Shown here piece after piece: positions 1 through 9,980 of a stretch of DNA of 64,000 nt. Location of the stretch: positions 1 to 64,000 of the forward strand of contig JAKVKU010000013.1 in the NCBI GenBank assembly GCA_022484695.1, written 5' to 3'. The position numbers and the translations under genes are program-made. The stretch's first letter is position 1; each line of letters starts with the position of its first letter. Below the pieces are notes generated by a model, which was given only the letters and a program-made list of their open reading frames with translations, ran no database searches and was not told where the DNA came from. Source of the stretch: Lactobacillus sp. Lineage in GTDB: Bacteria > Bacillota > Bacilli > Lactobacillales > Lactobacillaceae.

Positions 1-290
1 CCGTGACTGCCCACGAAACCAGTGACCCCAGGGGTATTCCGCACGACGAACCAGGATTGATCGGTCATGACCATTTCCACTAAGACATAGCCGGGGAAGG
101 TCTTTTTCATGATTTCCTTGTCCTTGCCGTTTTTGATTTCATGTTCTTCTTCTTCAGGGACAACTACTCGGAAAATAAAATCTTCCATGCCCATGGTGTG
201 GGCCCGAGATTCCAAGTTAGCCTTTACTTTATTTTCATAGCCAGAGTAAGTATGCAAAACATACCAATTTTTTTCAGCTGATTCAACCAT
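1..290 (-). CDS. nusG: Transcription termination/antitermination factor NusG (partial)
   Basis: NusG binds RNA polymerase, modulates pausing and termination, and couples transcription to translation. The visible 96 residues are the N-terminal NGN domain: a [11 protein letters not shown] start typical of the family, then a PGYVLVEM stretch and a [15 protein letters not shown] segment. The gene runs off the left edge of the window, so the rest of the NGN domain and the KOW domain are not seen. The ATG at 290 is preceded by an AAAGGAG ribosome binding site. secE lies directly upstream, the usual bacterial secE-nusG order. An extended -10 promoter and a leader hairpin lie between the two genes. 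Identity is secure. Confidence 0.95.
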   Translation of the reverse strand, partial: MVESAEKNWYVLHTYSGYENKVKANLESRAHTMGMEDFIFRVVVPEEEEHEIKNGKDKEIMKKTFPGYVLVEMVMTDQSWFVVRNTPGVTGFVGSH

Positions 291-323
291 TAATATTTTT
301 CTCCTTTAATTTTAAGCCAAAAT

Positions 324-353
324 AAAAAAACTCCACAAAAGTTGGAAGTTTTT
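324..353 (-). terminator. Hairpin with U tract between secE and nusG
   Basis: On the minus strand an imperfect AAAAACT(T)CCA(A)C / GTGGAGTTTTT stem with a TTTT loop runs into seven T residues. It looks like a weak intrinsic terminator. It lies almost at the start of the transcript predicted from the promoter at 362-370, so it could instead be a nusG leader hairpin. Confidence 0.45.
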
Positions 354-361
354 CTAAATAC

Positions 362-370
362 ATTATACCA
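362..370 (-). promoter_or_regulatory. Extended -10 promoter for nusG
   Basis: The minus strand carries TGG followed by a perfect TATAAT (-10 at 362-367), an extended -10 element about 75 bases before the nusG ATG. No good -35 hexamer is present at 16-18 bp, which extended -10 promoters tolerate. It would let nusG be transcribed apart from secE. Confidence 0.5.
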
Positions 371-398
371 AATAATTTAGGAAATACCTATCCTAAGA

Positions 399-584
399 TT
401 ATTTTAAAATGAAATGTTCCAATAAGAAGGTGATGACCCAGCCAACGATCCCAAAGAAAATGGCGAACATTAAGGATGTCATGATGACCGTTGTGGTATC
501 ATGGCGATTCTCTTTGGCAGTTGGCCAAGTAGTCAACTTCATTTCAGTAATAACGCCCTTAACAAAATTCGTAAATCTCTTCAT
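399..584 (-). CDS. secE: Preprotein translocase subunit SecE
   Basis: SecE is the small essential subunit that clamps SecY in the protein-conducting channel. The 61-residue product has the Gram-positive short form: a basic amphipathic N-terminus, the conserved LTTWPTAKE segment that lies on the membrane surface, and one C-terminal transmembrane helix at about residues 33-57. It is flanked by rpmG upstream and nusG downstream, the standard bacterial order. Length and motif fit the family fully. Confidence 0.96.
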   Translation of the reverse strand: MKRFTNFVKGVITEMKLTTWPTAKENRHDTTTVIMTSLMFAIFFGIVGWVITFLLEHFILK

Positions 585-626
585 AAAATCCCTCTATTTG
601 GTCATTAATTTTACACAAACTCACTG

Positions 627-776
627 CTACTTCGTCTCTTTATGCAAGGTGTACTTACCACAATACTTGCAAAATTTCTTTACCTCTAAGCGTGATTCTC
701 GAGTCGTACTAACCTTGATGGAATAGTTCCGCGACCCGCAGACTGTACATGCTAGAGCAGCTTTTCTTACTGGCAT
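627..776 (-). CDS. rpmG: 50S ribosomal protein L33
   Basis: Forty-nine residue L33 of the large ribosomal subunit. It is the zinc-binding (C+) form, with CTVC near the N-terminus and CKYC near the C-terminus. An upstream in-frame extension is open, but the ATG at 776 has a GGAGG sequence at proper spacing and gives the normal length, so the short form is chosen. Position just upstream of secE is standard. Confidence 0.95.
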   Translation of the reverse strand: MPVRKAALACTVCGSRNYSIKVSTTRESRLEVKKFCKYCGKYTLHKETK

Positions 777-864
777 CTTAGCCCTCCAAATTAAATACGG
801 AAGCAATAAACATACAGTCCACTTTAGCATGTTCCAGGGGGTTAAGTCAATTTTAAAATACAAC

Positions 865-1446
865 TTAGCCGGTTTCTGCTTGTAAAAAACGTTTCAATTT
901 TTGCCGGACCCGCTGCTGCGCATTTTTCAAACTCATCAGATTGATCCGGTGGCTTTTCCAGATTTCGCTGGGGGTTTTTTGCCCCATGATGTACAGCAAG
1001 GCTTGGGATTCCACCGGGGACAAACCGGCACAAAAGGCCCGAAAATCGGCCAACACCACGGCGGGGTTACGGGATAAAAACACCAAGCCCTTTTGCCGCA
1101 ATTCTTGATCTTTACTGGTGAGTTTTTCTAAGGGCGTACAGTGAAAATCCGTTTGACGCTTTTTAGCAAACTGTTTGCGTAACTTAGAATGGATATGATT
1201 TTGAAACCGCAGTTTATAAAAGCTGCCAAATCTTGAGCCGGCGGTCGGGTCAAACTTACGACAGGTCAATAGACATTCCAGACGGGCTTCTTGCATCCAG
1301 TCATCTGGGTCATAAAGATGCAGATGATAGCGATTGATGATGTTAAAAATCAAAGGACGATATTTATTCACCAAACGTTCTAACGCATCAGAACTACCCG
1401 CAACTACCTGTAACACAAGCTCATTTTCCTGGTGGAAATCTAACAT
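865..1446 (-). CDS. RNA polymerase sigma factor, SigH/ComX-like
   Basis: Sigma-70 family protein of about 193 residues. Region 2 is recognisable: [12 protein letters not shown], then a [20 protein letters not shown] segment resembling sigma region 2.2. A weaker C-terminal helix-turn-helix region sits at about residues 135-190. In lactobacilli the gene at this place, between rpmG and the NYN-domain gene, is the SigH/ComX-like factor linked with competence genes; that role is inferred from family and position. The start is set at the second ATG (1446), which has GGAG six bases upstream; an ATG four codons earlier lacks a good site. An extended -10 promoter with an overlapping dyad lies upstream. 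Confidence 0.85.
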   Translation of the reverse strand: MLDFHQENELVLQVVAGSSDALERLVNKYRPLIFNIINRYHLHLYDPDDWMQEARLECLLTCRKFDPTAGSRFGSFYKLRFQNHIHSKLRKQFAKKRQTDFHCTPLEKLTSKDQELRQKGLVFLSRNPAVVLADFRAFCAGLSPVESQALLYIMGQKTPSEIWKSHRINLMSLKNAQQRVRQKLKRFLQAETG

Positions 1447-1484
1447 AGTCGGCTCCATTCCGTTGGGTAAAACGGCTTGTTAAA

Positions 1485-1509
1485 AGTGTAGCATAGAATG
1501 GTAATGCTA
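1485..1509 (-). promoter_or_regulatory. Extended -10 promoter with overlapping dyad for the sigma gene
   Basis: The minus strand reads TGC-TACACT (-10 at 1485-1490). A TAGCAT-N9-ATGCTA inverted repeat (1489-1509) overlaps this promoter, so a DNA-binding protein could block it. A CCGTT...AACGG hairpin sits between this promoter and the ribosome binding site. Confidence 0.4.
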
Positions 1510-1535
1510 AAAAGAAAACGGGCGTTCAAAGTCGT

Positions 1536-2066
1536 TTATTTCGGGTGGTGGTCAATATTGTCTCTAATTTTTTCCAACAGTAACATCTGGCGTCTGGACC
1601 AGGGTGAGTTCCGGCGATTGAAGGCATCATAATGTTTAGCATCGGATTGAATTTCTTCTCGGGTACGTTTCATCTGCCGATATAATTCAAAGGCCGAGAT
1701 CCTAAGGGCGCCTCTGGAAAACACGGTCCACTGCTCAGCTTGATCACTGGTGGCCACCGTGACTTGATTCAAAGGCAAATTTAACTCCCCTGCTAGATGT
1801 TCAATATAGCTGTCGGCCGTTTGGTCTTCTTTGGTATAGGTGACCTCAATATTGAAGCGGGTGAAATCCTCTTTGATCCCTGGCACATACATCGCATCAA
1901 AAATTAAAATAATTCGAATATCCGGCTCATACTTTTTATACTCTGAAAGCACATCTAACAAGGTATCTCTGGCATCTTTTAAATGATTTTCTTTCTTCAT
2001 TTTAGCCAGTTCCGGCCAATTGCCGATCATGTTGTAACCATCTACAATTAGGATTTCATGTCGCAT
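1536..2066 (-). CDS. NYN/PIN-like ribosome-associated endonuclease, Rae1/YacP family
   Basis: The 176-residue protein matches the YacP (Rae1) family, PIN-like NYN nucleases. Bacillus Rae1 cleaves mRNA in the ribosomal A site. The N-terminus ILIVDGYNMIG carries the first acidic catalytic residue, ILIFDAMYV a second acidic site, and TSDQAEQ the region of the third. The ATG at 2066 follows rlmB by two bases, so the gene is translationally linked within the rlmB cluster. The order rlmB-rae1-sigma factor is conserved in Firmicutes. Confidence 0.9.
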   Translation of the reverse strand: MRHEILIVDGYNMIGNWPELAKMKKENHLKDARDTLLDVLSEYKKYEPDIRIILIFDAMYVPGIKEDFTRFNIEVTYTKEDQTADSYIEHLAGELNLPLNQVTVATSDQAEQWTVFSRGALRISAFELYRQMKRTREEIQSDAKHYDAFNRRNSPWSRRQMLLLEKIRDNIDHHPK

Positions 2067-2068
2067 AC

Positions 2069-2857
2069 TTATTCCTCCAATTTATGTCTGGAGTTATAAG
2101 CCTGGTAGAGTAAAACGCCGGCGGCAACGCTGGCATTTAGACTTTGGACGTGACCCACCATGGGGATGCTTAAGGTGGCATCCATTAACTTAGCCACACC
2201 CGGGGAAATCCCCTTGCCTTCGTTACCAATCACTAAAGCCGTGGCCCCATTGGCATCCCAAGTTCGATAATCTGCCCCACTCATGGCTGTGCCAAAAATC
2301 CAAAAGCCTAATTCTTTAAGCTTTTTAATGGTTTGGGCCAAGTTTGTGACCCGGACCACTGGCACATAATTCATAGCCCCGGTGGAGGTTTTAGCCACCA
2401 CGTCGGTCAAGGTTGCCGAACGGCGCTTGGGGATAATGACCCCATGGACACCCATGGCATCACAGGTCCGCAAGATCGACCCCAGGTTATGGGGATCTTC
2501 CAGATTGTCTAAGATCACAATTAACGGTGCTTCTTCTTGTAACTTAGCTTTGTCCAAAACATCTGCCAGCTGGGCATAAGGAATGGGGCTGACCGCCACC
2601 ACGATGCCCTGATGATTTTCTGGGGTCAATTGGTCTAATTTCGCCTTAGGGACCCGTTGTAAAATCAAATGTTGGGCCTTAGCTAAGGTTTCCACCTGGC
2701 GAGCAAAGTTAGGCTGAATGTTCTCCAGTAAAAATATTTTATTAATGCGATCACTTTGATCGCTTTCTAGTAATGAAATCGTCGCATGCCGGCCGTAGAT
2801 GAAATCATCTCGCTGCACCGGCTCATCCCGACGCTCATTTGTTTGTCTGTTGCTCAC
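2069..2857 (-). CDS. rlmB: 23S rRNA (guanosine-2'-O-)-methyltransferase RlmB, TrmH/SpoU family
   Basis: SPOUT-class enzyme that methylates the ribose of a conserved guanosine in 23S rRNA. The N-terminal substrate-binding domain begins FIYGRHA. The C-terminal knotted SAM-binding domain has [26 protein letters not shown] and [16 protein letters not shown], the three SpoU motifs. The GTG at 2857 is chosen because GGGGAG lies five bases upstream; a TTG nine codons earlier would give a longer form. The start overlaps the end of mrnC by 23 bases, suggesting coupled translation. Confidence 0.95.
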   Translation of the reverse strand: MSNRQTNERRDEPVQRDDFIYGRHATISLLESDQSDRINKIFLLENIQPNFARQVETLAKAQHLILQRVPKAKLDQLTPENHQGIVVAVSPIPYAQLADVLDKAKLQEEAPLIVILDNLEDPHNLGSILRTCDAMGVHGVIIPKRRSATLTDVVAKTSTGAMNYVPVVRVTNLAQTIKKLKELGFWIFGTAMSGADYRTWDANGATALVIGNEGKGISPGVAKLMDATLSIPMVGHVQSLNASVAAGVLLYQAYNSRHKLEE

Positions 2858-3248
2858 GCGTTCTCCCCGCTTCCACTTGGGCAATGCACCAATTTGCTAA
2901 TTCATCGATGCGTTGCGTTTGTTGTTCTAATTTTAAATAGCCAAAAACAGCTTCAAAGCCGGTGGACCGCCGATAAGTCGTGGCATCCGTGTTTTTTGCT
3001 TTGGTGTAACTTTTGGCATTACGGCCTCTTTTAAACATGGTCCATTCCGCGTCGGTCAAAAATTCATCATCTGCCATCAAGTAGATCAAGGCACTTTGGG
3101 CCTTGGCTGACACGTATTCCTTGGCGGTACGCTGTAAGAGGCTGGGTTTGGTGATCCCTTTATTTAACAAGTGCTCCCGAACGAACACTTCATATACGGC
3201 ATCCCCTAAATAAGCCAGGTCAATACCATTTAACAATACTGGATTCAT
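2835..3248 (-). CDS. mrnC: Mini-ribonuclease 3 (MrnC)
   Basis: RNase III catalytic domain without the double-stranded RNA-binding domain; the Bacillus homologue matures 23S rRNA. The signature [17 protein letters not shown] near the N-terminus contains the catalytic Asp, and a later [14 protein letters not shown] segment is typical. The ATG at 3248 overlaps the cysS stop in an ATGA junction and has AGGTGG upstream; a GTG four codons earlier is the alternative. The gene follows cysS, the conserved cysS-mrnC-rlmB-rae1 order. Confidence 0.95.
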   Translation of the reverse strand: MNPVLLNGIDLAYLGDAVYEVFVREHLLNKGITKPSLLQRTAKEYVSAKAQSALIYLMADDEFLTDAEWTMFKRGRNAKSYTKAKNTDATTYRRSTGFEAVFGYLKLEQQTQRIDELANWCIAQVEAGRTREQQTNK

Positions 3249-4651
3249 GCGCGGCGCCACCTCGTTCCTTGGGCAGTGTCTTCTAGAAGAATGCCCTTTG
3301 CTTTTAATTCATCCCGAATTTCATCACTTCTGGCAAAATCTTTGTGCTTGCGGGCTAAGTTGCGTTGATTGATCAAATCTTCCACATCTTCATCCAACAA
3401 AGAATTGCCCACAAAACTTAGACCAAACACGTTGGTCAAATCTTCAAAGGTCCCTTGCAGTAATTCCAAGGTGCCAATTTTAGCCTTGGGTTCGTTGGCA
3501 TAGGTATTCATCACCCGGACCAATTCATAAAGCTGGGTCATGGCATTTTGGGCGTTGAAATCATCATCCATGGCCGCCACAAAGGCCCCTTTGATGGTGG
3601 CGACGGCTTGTTCAACGGCGGTATCACTACCCGGGGTAGCATCTTTGAAGCGATAGTTGATATTGGTCAGGGCATTTTGTAACTTGGCTAAATTGGCCTT
3701 GGCATCCGCCAGGTTCTCTTCAGAATAGCGAATCGGCCGCCGATATTGGGTCGTGGCCATTAAAAAGCGCAATACTTGCGGGGCAACGGTTTTCACTAAC
3801 TCATGGACAGTAACAAAATTCCCTAGAGATTTGGACATTTTTTCATCATCGGCCCCAATGGTCACGAAGCCATTGTGCAGCCAATAATTGGCAAATTTTT
3901 TACCGGTGGCTGCTTCACTTTGAGCGATTTCATTTTCATGATGGGGAAATTCTAAATCTTGACCCCCGCCATGTATATCTAACGTGTCCCCTAAATATTT
4001 AATGGACATGACTGAGCACTCAATGTGCCAACCGGGACGGCCCTTGCCCCAAGGCGAGTCCCAAAAAATCTCTTGGGGTTTTGCGGCTTTCCAGAGGGTA
4101 AAGTCAATGGGGTCTTCTTTTTTAGCAAACTCCGTGTCATTGATATGCTGACTGGCCCCTTGTTCTAATTCGTCAATATTTTGATCGGATAATTCCCCGT
4201 AATTCTTGAACTTGCGGGCCCGGTAATACACATCCCCATCCACCGCATAGGCATAGCCCTTGTCGATCAAAGTCTGAATAAAGGTGATGATCTCAGGAAT
4301 ATTTTCACTGGCCCGGGGATTCACTGTGGCCGGTTCCACATTTAACTTAGCCACATCTTCTTTAAAGGCCTCAATATAACGTTGGGCCACTTGGGGAACC
4401 GTGGTTTTTTCCAAATTCGCTTCTTTGATCAATTTATCGTCCACATCGGTAAAATTGGACACGTAATCCACCTTATAGCCCAAGTATTCTAGGTAACGTC
4501 GAATGGTATCAAAGGCAATGATACTGCGGGCGTTACCAATGTGAATATAATTGTAAACCGTGGGCCCACAGACATACATACTCACCACATTTGGTTTTTG
4601 TGACTTGAATACTTCTTTTTGGCGGGTCAGTGTGTTGAATACACGTAACAT
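3245..4651 (-). CDS. cysS: Cysteine--tRNA ligase
   Basis: Class I aminoacyl-tRNA synthetase that charges tRNA-Cys. The 468-residue product has the nucleotide-binding HIGN motif ([11 protein letters not shown]), the zinc-binding CGPTVYN and WHIECSVM parts, the [15 protein letters not shown] stretch and the KMSKS loop, followed by the DALR anticodon-binding helical domain. Length is normal. It has its own promoter in the gap after gltX and no T-box leader. Downstream genes overlap its end, so it probably heads the cysS-mrnC-rlmB-rae1 operon. Confidence 0.97.
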   Translation of the reverse strand: MLRVFNTLTRQKEVFKSQKPNVVSMYVCGPTVYNYIHIGNARSIIAFDTIRRYLEYLGYKVDYVSNFTDVDDKLIKEANLEKTTVPQVAQRYIEAFKEDVAKLNVEPATVNPRASENIPEIITFIQTLIDKGYAYAVDGDVYYRARKFKNYGELSDQNIDELEQGASQHINDTEFAKKEDPIDFTLWKAAKPQEIFWDSPWGKGRPGWHIECSVMSIKYLGDTLDIHGGGQDLEFPHHENEIAQSEAATGKKFANYWLHNGFVTIGADDEKMSKSLGNFVTVHELVKTVAPQVLRFLMATTQYRRPIRYSEENLADAKANLAKLQNALTNINYRFKDATPGSDTAVEQAVATIKGAFVAAMDDDFNAQNAMTQLYELVRVMNTYANEPKAKIGTLELLQGTFEDLTNVFGLSFVGNSLLDEDVEDLINQRNLARKHKDFARSDEIRDELKAKGILLEDTAQGTRWRRA

Positions 4652-4687
4652 AACACCATTCTCCCTTCATTTTTTCTAATTAGCTTA

Positions 4688-4715
4688 ATTCTACTAGAAA
4701 TCAACGGAAAAACAA
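4688..4715 (-). promoter_or_regulatory. Promoter for the cysS operon
   Basis: On the minus strand TTGTTT (4710-4715), a 16-bp spacer and TAGAAT (4688-4693) form a plausible vegetative promoter shortly before cysS and after the gltX terminator. Confidence 0.5.
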
Positions 4716-4748
4716 ATTAAAGTGCGCCTGAAAGCTTAATCGCCCAAT

Positions 4749-4780
4749 AAAAAAACATTTAGGCCATTGAGCCTAAATGC
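4749..4780 (-). terminator. Intrinsic terminator after gltX
   Basis: A perfect 9-bp stem, CATTTAGGC / GCCTAAATG with a six-base loop, is followed on the minus strand by seven T residues. It separates gltX from cysS. Confidence 0.85.
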
Positions 4781-4804
4781 TTTTAAACAACGCTACGGCG
4801 TTAA

Positions 4805-6298
4805 TTAAAATGTACTCATTTGTTGTAAGGTTTCGTCTAAGTGGGCCAACACTTTGGCTTTGCCTAACAATTCCACGGACTCAGCTAATTGCGGGCCGTG
4901 CATCTCTCTAGTAGTGGCGATCCGAATTGGCATGTACAACTTCCGTCCCCGGATACCTGTTTCATGCTGAATATCATAAATGATATTTTGAATCCGATTC
5001 GCCGTAAAGATTTCTAAGGCATCAATTTTAGCTTGGAATGCTTTTAAAACCGTTGGCGCTGTGTCGGTGGACAATTCCGCGATGGCATCAGCGTCTAAAG
5101 CTGGTGGTTCTAAGAAGAAAATCTCAGATAATTCGATGATTTGTTGGGTATAACTCATTTGATCGGCAAATAATGCCACCAATTGGCGGACCCATTCAAT
5201 GGTCTTGGTATCGGGTGTGGCATCGATGCGTTTAGCTTCGATCAAGTTCTCCAAAGCCAAGTCAGAGATCAAACTTGGATTGGCTTTTTTAACATATTGG
5301 TTGTTGATCCATTCCAATTTCTTTTGATCAAAGGCTGCCGGAGACTTGCTGAGGCGATGTTCGTCAAATAATTTGATGAACTGCTTCTTGGTAAAAATCT
5401 CATCTTCGCCTTTAGGGGACCAACCCAATAGGGTAATGAAGTTAAACATGGCATCTGGTAAGTAGCCCAATTCCCGATATTGTTCGATGAATTGCAGGAC
5501 ACTTTCATCCCGTTTGCTTAATTTCTTCCCAGTGGCCGCATTGATGATCAAGGTCATATGGCCAAACTTAGGTGGGGTCCAACCAAAGGCTTCATAAATC
5601 ATCAATTGTTTAGGGGTGTTGGCAATATGGTCATCCCCTCGTAACACATGGGTGATTTCCATCAAGTGATCGTCCACCACCACTGCAAAGTTATAGGTGG
5701 GCATGCCGTCGCGCTTTTGAATGACAAAATCCCCACCGATGGTCTTGCCTTCGATGTCAATTTTACCCTTCACAATGTCATCCCAGACATAACTCTTATC
5801 CGTGGGTACGTGGAAACGGATCACGGGCTCTAAGCCCTTCGCTTTGGCATCGGCGATGGCTTGGGCTTTTTCAGCGTCAGACATGCCTTCATATTCATAG
5901 ACGTAATGGGGCATTTCCCCCCGGGCTTTTTGACCTTCCCGTTGGGCTTCTAATTCTGCTTCTGTTTTGTAAGATTCATAGGCAAAACCCTTATCCACCA
6001 ATTCTTGGATTAAAGGGGTGTAGATATCACGGCGTTCAGACTGCCGGTAAGGGCCAAAGTCCCCACCAACATCTGGACCTTCGTCCCAATCAATACCCAG
6101 CCAATGTAACATATCGATCTGGCTTTTTTCGCCACCTTCGATATTACGTTTCGTATCTGTATCTTCGATCCGTAAAACCAAAGTCCCATTATTGTGTCTT
6201 GCAAATAAATAGTTAAACAATGCGGTGCGGGCGTTGCCAATATGCAAATGTCCAGTTGGACTTGGGGCATAACGCACGCGAATCTTTGAATCTGCCAA
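4805..6298 (-). CDS. gltX: Glutamate--tRNA ligase
   Basis: Class I synthetase that charges tRNA-Glu, and in lactobacilli probably also tRNA-Gln by the indirect route. The N-terminus [18 protein letters not shown] holds the HIGH-type motif, and KKLSKRDE is the KMSKS-type loop; a C-terminal anticodon-binding domain follows. The TTG at 6298 is chosen as start: it has GAGG eight bases upstream and gives the family-typical [16 protein letters not shown] start. An ATG six codons upstream lies too close to any ribosome binding site. It ends in a strong terminator. Confidence 0.96.
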   Translation of the reverse strand: MADSKIRVRYAPSPTGHLHIGNARTALFNYLFARHNNGTLVLRIEDTDTKRNIEGGEKSQIDMLHWLGIDWDEGPDVGGDFGPYRQSERRDIYTPLIQELVDKGFAYESYKTEAELEAQREGQKARGEMPHYVYEYEGMSDAEKAQAIADAKAKGLEPVIRFHVPTDKSYVWDDIVKGKIDIEGKTIGGDFVIQKRDGMPTYNFAVVVDDHLMEITHVLRGDDHIANTPKQLMIYEAFGWTPPKFGHMTLIINAATGKKLSKRDESVLQFIEQYRELGYLPDAMFNFITLLGWSPKGEDEIFTKKQFIKLFDEHRLSKSPAAFDQKKLEWINNQYVKKANPSLISDLALENLIEAKRIDATPDTKTIEWVRQLVALFADQMSYTQQIIELSEIFFLEPPALDADAIAELSTDTAPTVLKAFQAKIDALEIFTANRIQNIIYDIQHETGIRGRKLYMPIRIATTREMHGPQLAESVELLGKAKVLAHLDETLQQMSTF

Positions 6299-6398
6299 AT
6301 TTCTAACCTCTTTCATGTCTTAAAAACTTCCAAAAAATAGTTTAACTGCAAATGCCGGAAAAGACAAATCCAATTCAAATCTCAAGCCAGTCAAAAGC

Positions 6399-7577
6399 TT
6401 ATTTCGAATTGGCTTTTTTCGTGGGCTTTTCCTCGCCATCATGGGCATTGGTGATACCCCGTTGTTGGTGAGCTGGTCGGGCAAAAATCATCCGGCCGGC
6501 AGAGGTTTGCAATGCACTGGTGACAATGACATCAATATCTTTATTAATATAATATTGACCATCTTCCACCACCACCATTGTGCCATCTTCTTGATAGGCT
6601 ACCCCTTGCTGGCGTTCTGTCCCAGATTTCACCACCATCACGTGGAGGCTTTCCCCGGGCAGGATTTCGGGTTTCAAGGCGTTGGCCAATTGGTTGATAT
6701 TCAGGACTGGTACATTTTGAAACTCGCTGACTTTGTTTAAATTGAAGTCATTGGTCACCACGATCCCATCGATCAATTTAGCTAACTTGATCAATTTAGT
6801 GTCCACTTCCGTGAGATTTTCAAAATCCCCATCGTACATTTCCACGGAGATCTCTTTGTCATCTTTCATCTCATTTAAAATGTCTAAGCCTCGACGGCCC
6901 CGAGCCCGTTTCAAGCTGTCTGAAGAATCAGAAATCAGCTGTAATTCGTGGACCACAAATTCAGGAACCAGTAACTTACCTTCAATAAAACCAGTCTTAG
7001 CGATGTCGTAGATCCGACCATCAATGATAACGCTGGTATCTAAAATTTTATACTTCCGGAAGTTATCATCAGCCCGGCGTTCCAAAATCTTACCGTCGCC
7101 TACTTGGCTTTTGCTAGCATCAGCTGTATCCCGACGACGCAATTGGAATAAACGCTGCCAATCTTCCCGGCGCAACGTCCCCACTCTAAAGCCTAGATAA
7201 CCTAACCCGATCATTAAAATAATGGGTACAGTTGGATTTAACAACACCAGGTTCATCCGATAAAAGGGAATGGATAAAACGTTGGCCAAAACTAAGCCTA
7301 GGATCGTAAACAATGCCCCGAATAATAGATACGTTGGTGTTTGTTTATTGAGATAGCTTTCAGCTCGATTAATTAGCTTGACAAACCAATCTCCGGCAAA
7401 TATGGAAATAATATAAAAAATAATTGCGCCAATGGCCGCATGAATCACTTCAGAAATCACGGGCATGGTAAATATTGCTGGTGCCACGGGCATCACAGCC
7501 CACACGATGGGGAATAAGTTGACCCCAATCGCTGCCCCCACTAGGGCAAATAAAACACGTACGACAATCTTCTTCAT
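6399..7577 (-). CDS. PIN/TRAM domain membrane protein, YacL family
   Basis: About 392 residues. The N-terminal third has four hydrophobic segments (roughly residues 5-125). A PIN-type nuclease domain follows, starting YKILDTSVIIDGRIYDIA with conserved Asp residues and containing VVTNDFNLNKVSE, and a TRAM RNA-binding domain is near the C-terminus. This is the YacL architecture, found next to radA in many Firmicutes. A membrane-anchored ribonuclease is the family expectation; the substrate is unknown. The ATG at 7577 is preferred because AAAGGTGG precedes it at eight bases; a GTG four codons earlier abuts that site. Confidence 0.9.
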   Translation of the reverse strand: MKKIVVRVLFALVGAAIGVNLFPIVWAVMPVAPAIFTMPVISEVIHAAIGAIIFYIISIFAGDWFVKLINRAESYLNKQTPTYLLFGALFTILGLVLANVLSIPFYRMNLVLLNPTVPIILMIGLGYLGFRVGTLRREDWQRLFQLRRRDTADASKSQVGDGKILERRADDNFRKYKILDTSVIIDGRIYDIAKTGFIEGKLLVPEFVVHELQLISDSSDSLKRARGRRGLDILNEMKDDKEISVEMYDGDFENLTEVDTKLIKLAKLIDGIVVTNDFNLNKVSEFQNVPVLNINQLANALKPEILPGESLHVMVVKSGTERQQGVAYQEDGTMVVVEDGQYYINKDIDVIVTSALQTSAGRMIFARPAHQQRGITNAHDGEEKPTKKANSK

Positions 7578-7608
7578 AAATTTCACCACCTTTCAAATTT
7601 TTCATAAC

Positions 7609-8970
7609 TTAAAATACTAATTTCAACGTTTGGGCCAAGGTTTTAACGCCTACGACTTCAATGTCCTTGGGCGGTTCCCATCGACTCAAATTGTTCTTCG
7701 GCACAAAAGCCCGCTTAAAGCCTAACTTAGCAGCTTCTTTGACCCGCTGCTCAATGCGATTGACCCGGCGCACTTCCCCGGTCAGACCAATTTCACCAAT
7801 GAAACAATCCGTGGGCAAGACCCCCATGTCCTTATAACTGGAGGCAATGGAGATGGCCATGGCCAAATCAATAGCGGGTTCATTTAACTTCACGCCACCG
7901 GTGGCCTTTAAGTAGGCATCTTGATTTTGCAACATCAAGTTGGCCCGTTTTTCCAAAACGGCCATGATCAAGGAGACCCGATTATAGTCCAGCCCAGATG
8001 CGGTCCGCTTGGCATTGCCGAACAAAGTAGGGGTGATCAAAGATTGAATCTCCACTAAAATCGGCCGCGTCCCTTCCATGGACACCACCACGGCGGAGCC
8101 ATTGGCATTTTGCAGACGCTCTTCTAAGAAAACCTCTGAGGGGTTGGCCACTTCAATGAGCCCATCCCCCTGCATTTCAAAGATGCCAATTTCGTTGGTG
8201 GAGCCAAAGCGATTTTTCACTGACCGCAAGATGCGGTAAGTGTGGTGCATATCCCCTTCAAAATACAACACTGTATCCACCATGTGCTCCAAGATCTTGG
8301 GCCCGGCAATATTGCCTTCTTTGGTAACATGGCCCACGATAAAAGTGGTAACTTGCTTACTTTTGGCAATACGCATGAGTTCGGCGGTGATTTCCCGGAC
8401 TTGGGAGACACTGCCCACCACGGAATTCAAAGAAGGTTCATTCATGGTTTGAATGGAATCGATCACCAAAAAGTCTGGTTTGATTTCATCAATGGTCTGT
8501 TTAATATTACCCATATCATTTTCAGGATAAATATATAAATTCTCACCGCTGACATTGAGGCGATCCGCCCGTAACTTAATTTGGGAGGCACTTTCTTCCC
8601 CGGAAACGTAAAGCACCTTGCCCCCGGTGGCTTGAAGTTGTCCAGAAACCTGGAGCAATAGGGTGGACTTACCAATCCCCGGGTCCCCGCCAATGAGGAC
8701 TAAAGAACCTAACACGACCCCACCGCCTAAAACCCGGTTGAATTCCCCCAGTTGGGTCTTCACCCGGGGTTCTTTGGTGATATTCACGTCGGTGAGTTTT
8801 TGGGGTTTGGCCACGGTACCGGTCACCTGGTTAAAGGCCTTCACTTGCGGGGCAGTGGCAACTTCTTCAACCATTTGATTCCAAGCGCCGCACTCCGGGC
8901 AGCGGCCCAAGTACCGGGGCGAGATATATCCACAATTTTGACAAACATATTGGGTCTTTGTTTTGGCCAT
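7609..8970 (-). CDS. radA: DNA repair protein RadA
   Basis: RadA (Sms) is a RecA-like hexameric helicase that extends D-loops in recombination and natural transformation. Domains in order are an N-terminal C4 zinc finger (CQNC...CPEC), a RecA core with Walker [11 protein letters not shown], the RadA-specific KNRFG motif, and a C-terminal Lon-protease-like domain. The 453-residue length is normal. dut lies 28 bases upstream and yacL 20 bases downstream, so the three are probably co-transcribed. Confidence 0.96.
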   Translation of the reverse strand: MAKTKTQYVCQNCGYISPRYLGRCPECGAWNQMVEEVATAPQVKAFNQVTGTVAKPQKLTDVNITKEPRVKTQLGEFNRVLGGGVVLGSLVLIGGDPGIGKSTLLLQVSGQLQATGGKVLYVSGEESASQIKLRADRLNVSGENLYIYPENDMGNIKQTIDEIKPDFLVIDSIQTMNEPSLNSVVGSVSQVREITAELMRIAKSKQVTTFIVGHVTKEGNIAGPKILEHMVDTVLYFEGDMHHTYRILRSVKNRFGSTNEIGIFEMQGDGLIEVANPSEVFLEERLQNANGSAVVVSMEGTRPILVEIQSLITPTLFGNAKRTASGLDYNRVSLIMAVLEKRANLMLQNQDAYLKATGGVKLNEPAIDLAMAISIASSYKDMGVLPTDCFIGEIGLTGEVRRVNRIEQRVKEAAKLGFKRAFVPKNNLSRWEPPKDIEVVGVKTLAQTLKLVF

Positions 8971-8997
8971 ATTTTTCCTTCTTTACTTCTAAATTGG

Positions 8998-9540
8998 TTA
9001 ACGGCCAGAAGAGCCAAAGCCCCCAAGCCGCGCTTGACCATTATCTTGATCATCATCGCTCTTTAAAAATGGCACGAAAATGCCTTGGCCTAAACGTTCG
9101 CCCTTTTTAATATGCACGGCACTTACCCCGTAATTAATGAGCTGAAAATAAATTTCCCCCTCATTATCTGGGTTGTTATAGTAGTCCGCATCGATCACCC
9201 CAATGCCATTGGGTAAAATCAAGCGGCGCTTTAAAGGGCCACTGGAGCGATTCGCCAGGATCAAGACTTCATCCGACTGCATGTAAGCTTTGATGCCAGT
9301 GGGCACTAAAAAGGGCTTTAAGGTCTGTTGAGCTGCCGCTGTTTGCTCGGGGGTCAAACCGGCTTTTGCGGTATTTAAAACATGTAATATTTTAATGAAA
9401 TTAAATTGCCAAATACTTGGCAGGGTAAAGTCTTCAGCCGCCTCAATATCATACCCGGCGGCGTTTTTAGTTTGCCGTTTTGGCAAGTTTAAGTTTTGGT
9501 GTTGATAGCGTTCAACGATTTCAAATCCACGTTTTTTCAC
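8998..9540 (-). CDS. dut: dUTP diphosphatase family protein
   Basis: Trimeric-type dUTPase, converting dUTP to dUMP and pyrophosphate to keep uracil out of DNA. Visible motifs are AGYD (motif 1), NRSSGPLKRRLILPNG (motifs 2-3 region), GVIDADY, GERLGQGIF and a C-terminal glycine-rich RLGGFGSSGR. At 180 residues it is longer than a standard dUTPase (about 145); an insert of about 40 residues follows the first motif, a form common beside radA in lactobacilli. The GTG start at 9540 has GGAGG at proper spacing. Confidence 0.92.
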   Translation of the reverse strand: MKKRGFEIVERYQHQNLNLPKRQTKNAAGYDIEAAEDFTLPSIWQFNFIKILHVLNTAKAGLTPEQTAAAQQTLKPFLVPTGIKAYMQSDEVLILANRSSGPLKRRLILPNGIGVIDADYYNNPDNEGEIYFQLINYGVSAVHIKKGERLGQGIFVPFLKSDDDQDNGQARLGGFGSSGR

Positions 9541-9706
9541 GAGTAGCCTCCAAAATTATTCTAGAATTAGCATATCATCTTTTTCAGGACAATTCTATCT
9601 CATGAAAGCCATTACTTGCCTTTTAATAGTCGGGTAGGTTATATTTGAGACAAGCAATGTATTTATTTTGCTGTGAAGAAAAATGTATGCTAAAGAGGTG
9701 TTCAAT

Positions 9707-9961
9707 ATGACAGAAAACCAAACTTTTACTGAAGCGCAATTATTAGATCAAGGTTATCGTAAATATACTGGTGAACATGTTGATGTTTTCTTTAATACCA
9801 ACCTATGCCAGCACTCCGGCAACTGTGTTCGGGGCTTGGCACCGGTGTTTGATTTGCAGCGTAAACCTTGGATTCTAGCCGACAACGCATCTAGTGATGC
9901 CGTCACGCGGATCATCAATACTTGTCCTAGTGGCGCACTTCGTTTTATTCGCAAGGATTAA
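9707..9961 (+). CDS. YjdI-like (4Fe-4S)-binding domain protein
   Basis: Small 84-residue protein of the divergent Fer4_19 family. The LCQHSGNCVRG and NTCPSGALRF motifs provide three cysteines and a conserved histidine for an iron-sulfur centre, and PWILAD is also typical. The ATG at 9707 follows AAGAGGTG; an ATG eight codons earlier lacks a site. The acetyltransferase-like gene starts 19 bases downstream behind its own AAGGAGGG. The same pairing exists in Escherichia coli as yjdI-yjdJ, which supports the call. The physiological role of the pair is unknown. Confidence 0.85.
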   Translation: MTENQTFTEAQLLDQGYRKYTGEHVDVFFNTNLCQHSGNCVRGLAPVFDLQRKPWILADNASSDAVTRIINTCPSGALRFIRKD

Positions 9962-9980
9962 TCCTAAGGAGGGCATAACC

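Noticed and set aside
4652-4748. T-box leader for cysS
   Set aside because: The gap after the gltX terminator is too short and has no T-box core; only a simple promoter is visible.
8240-9066. Plus-strand open frames opposite radA and dut
   Set aside because: No family resemblance or ribosome binding site; the conserved genes on the other strand account for these bases.
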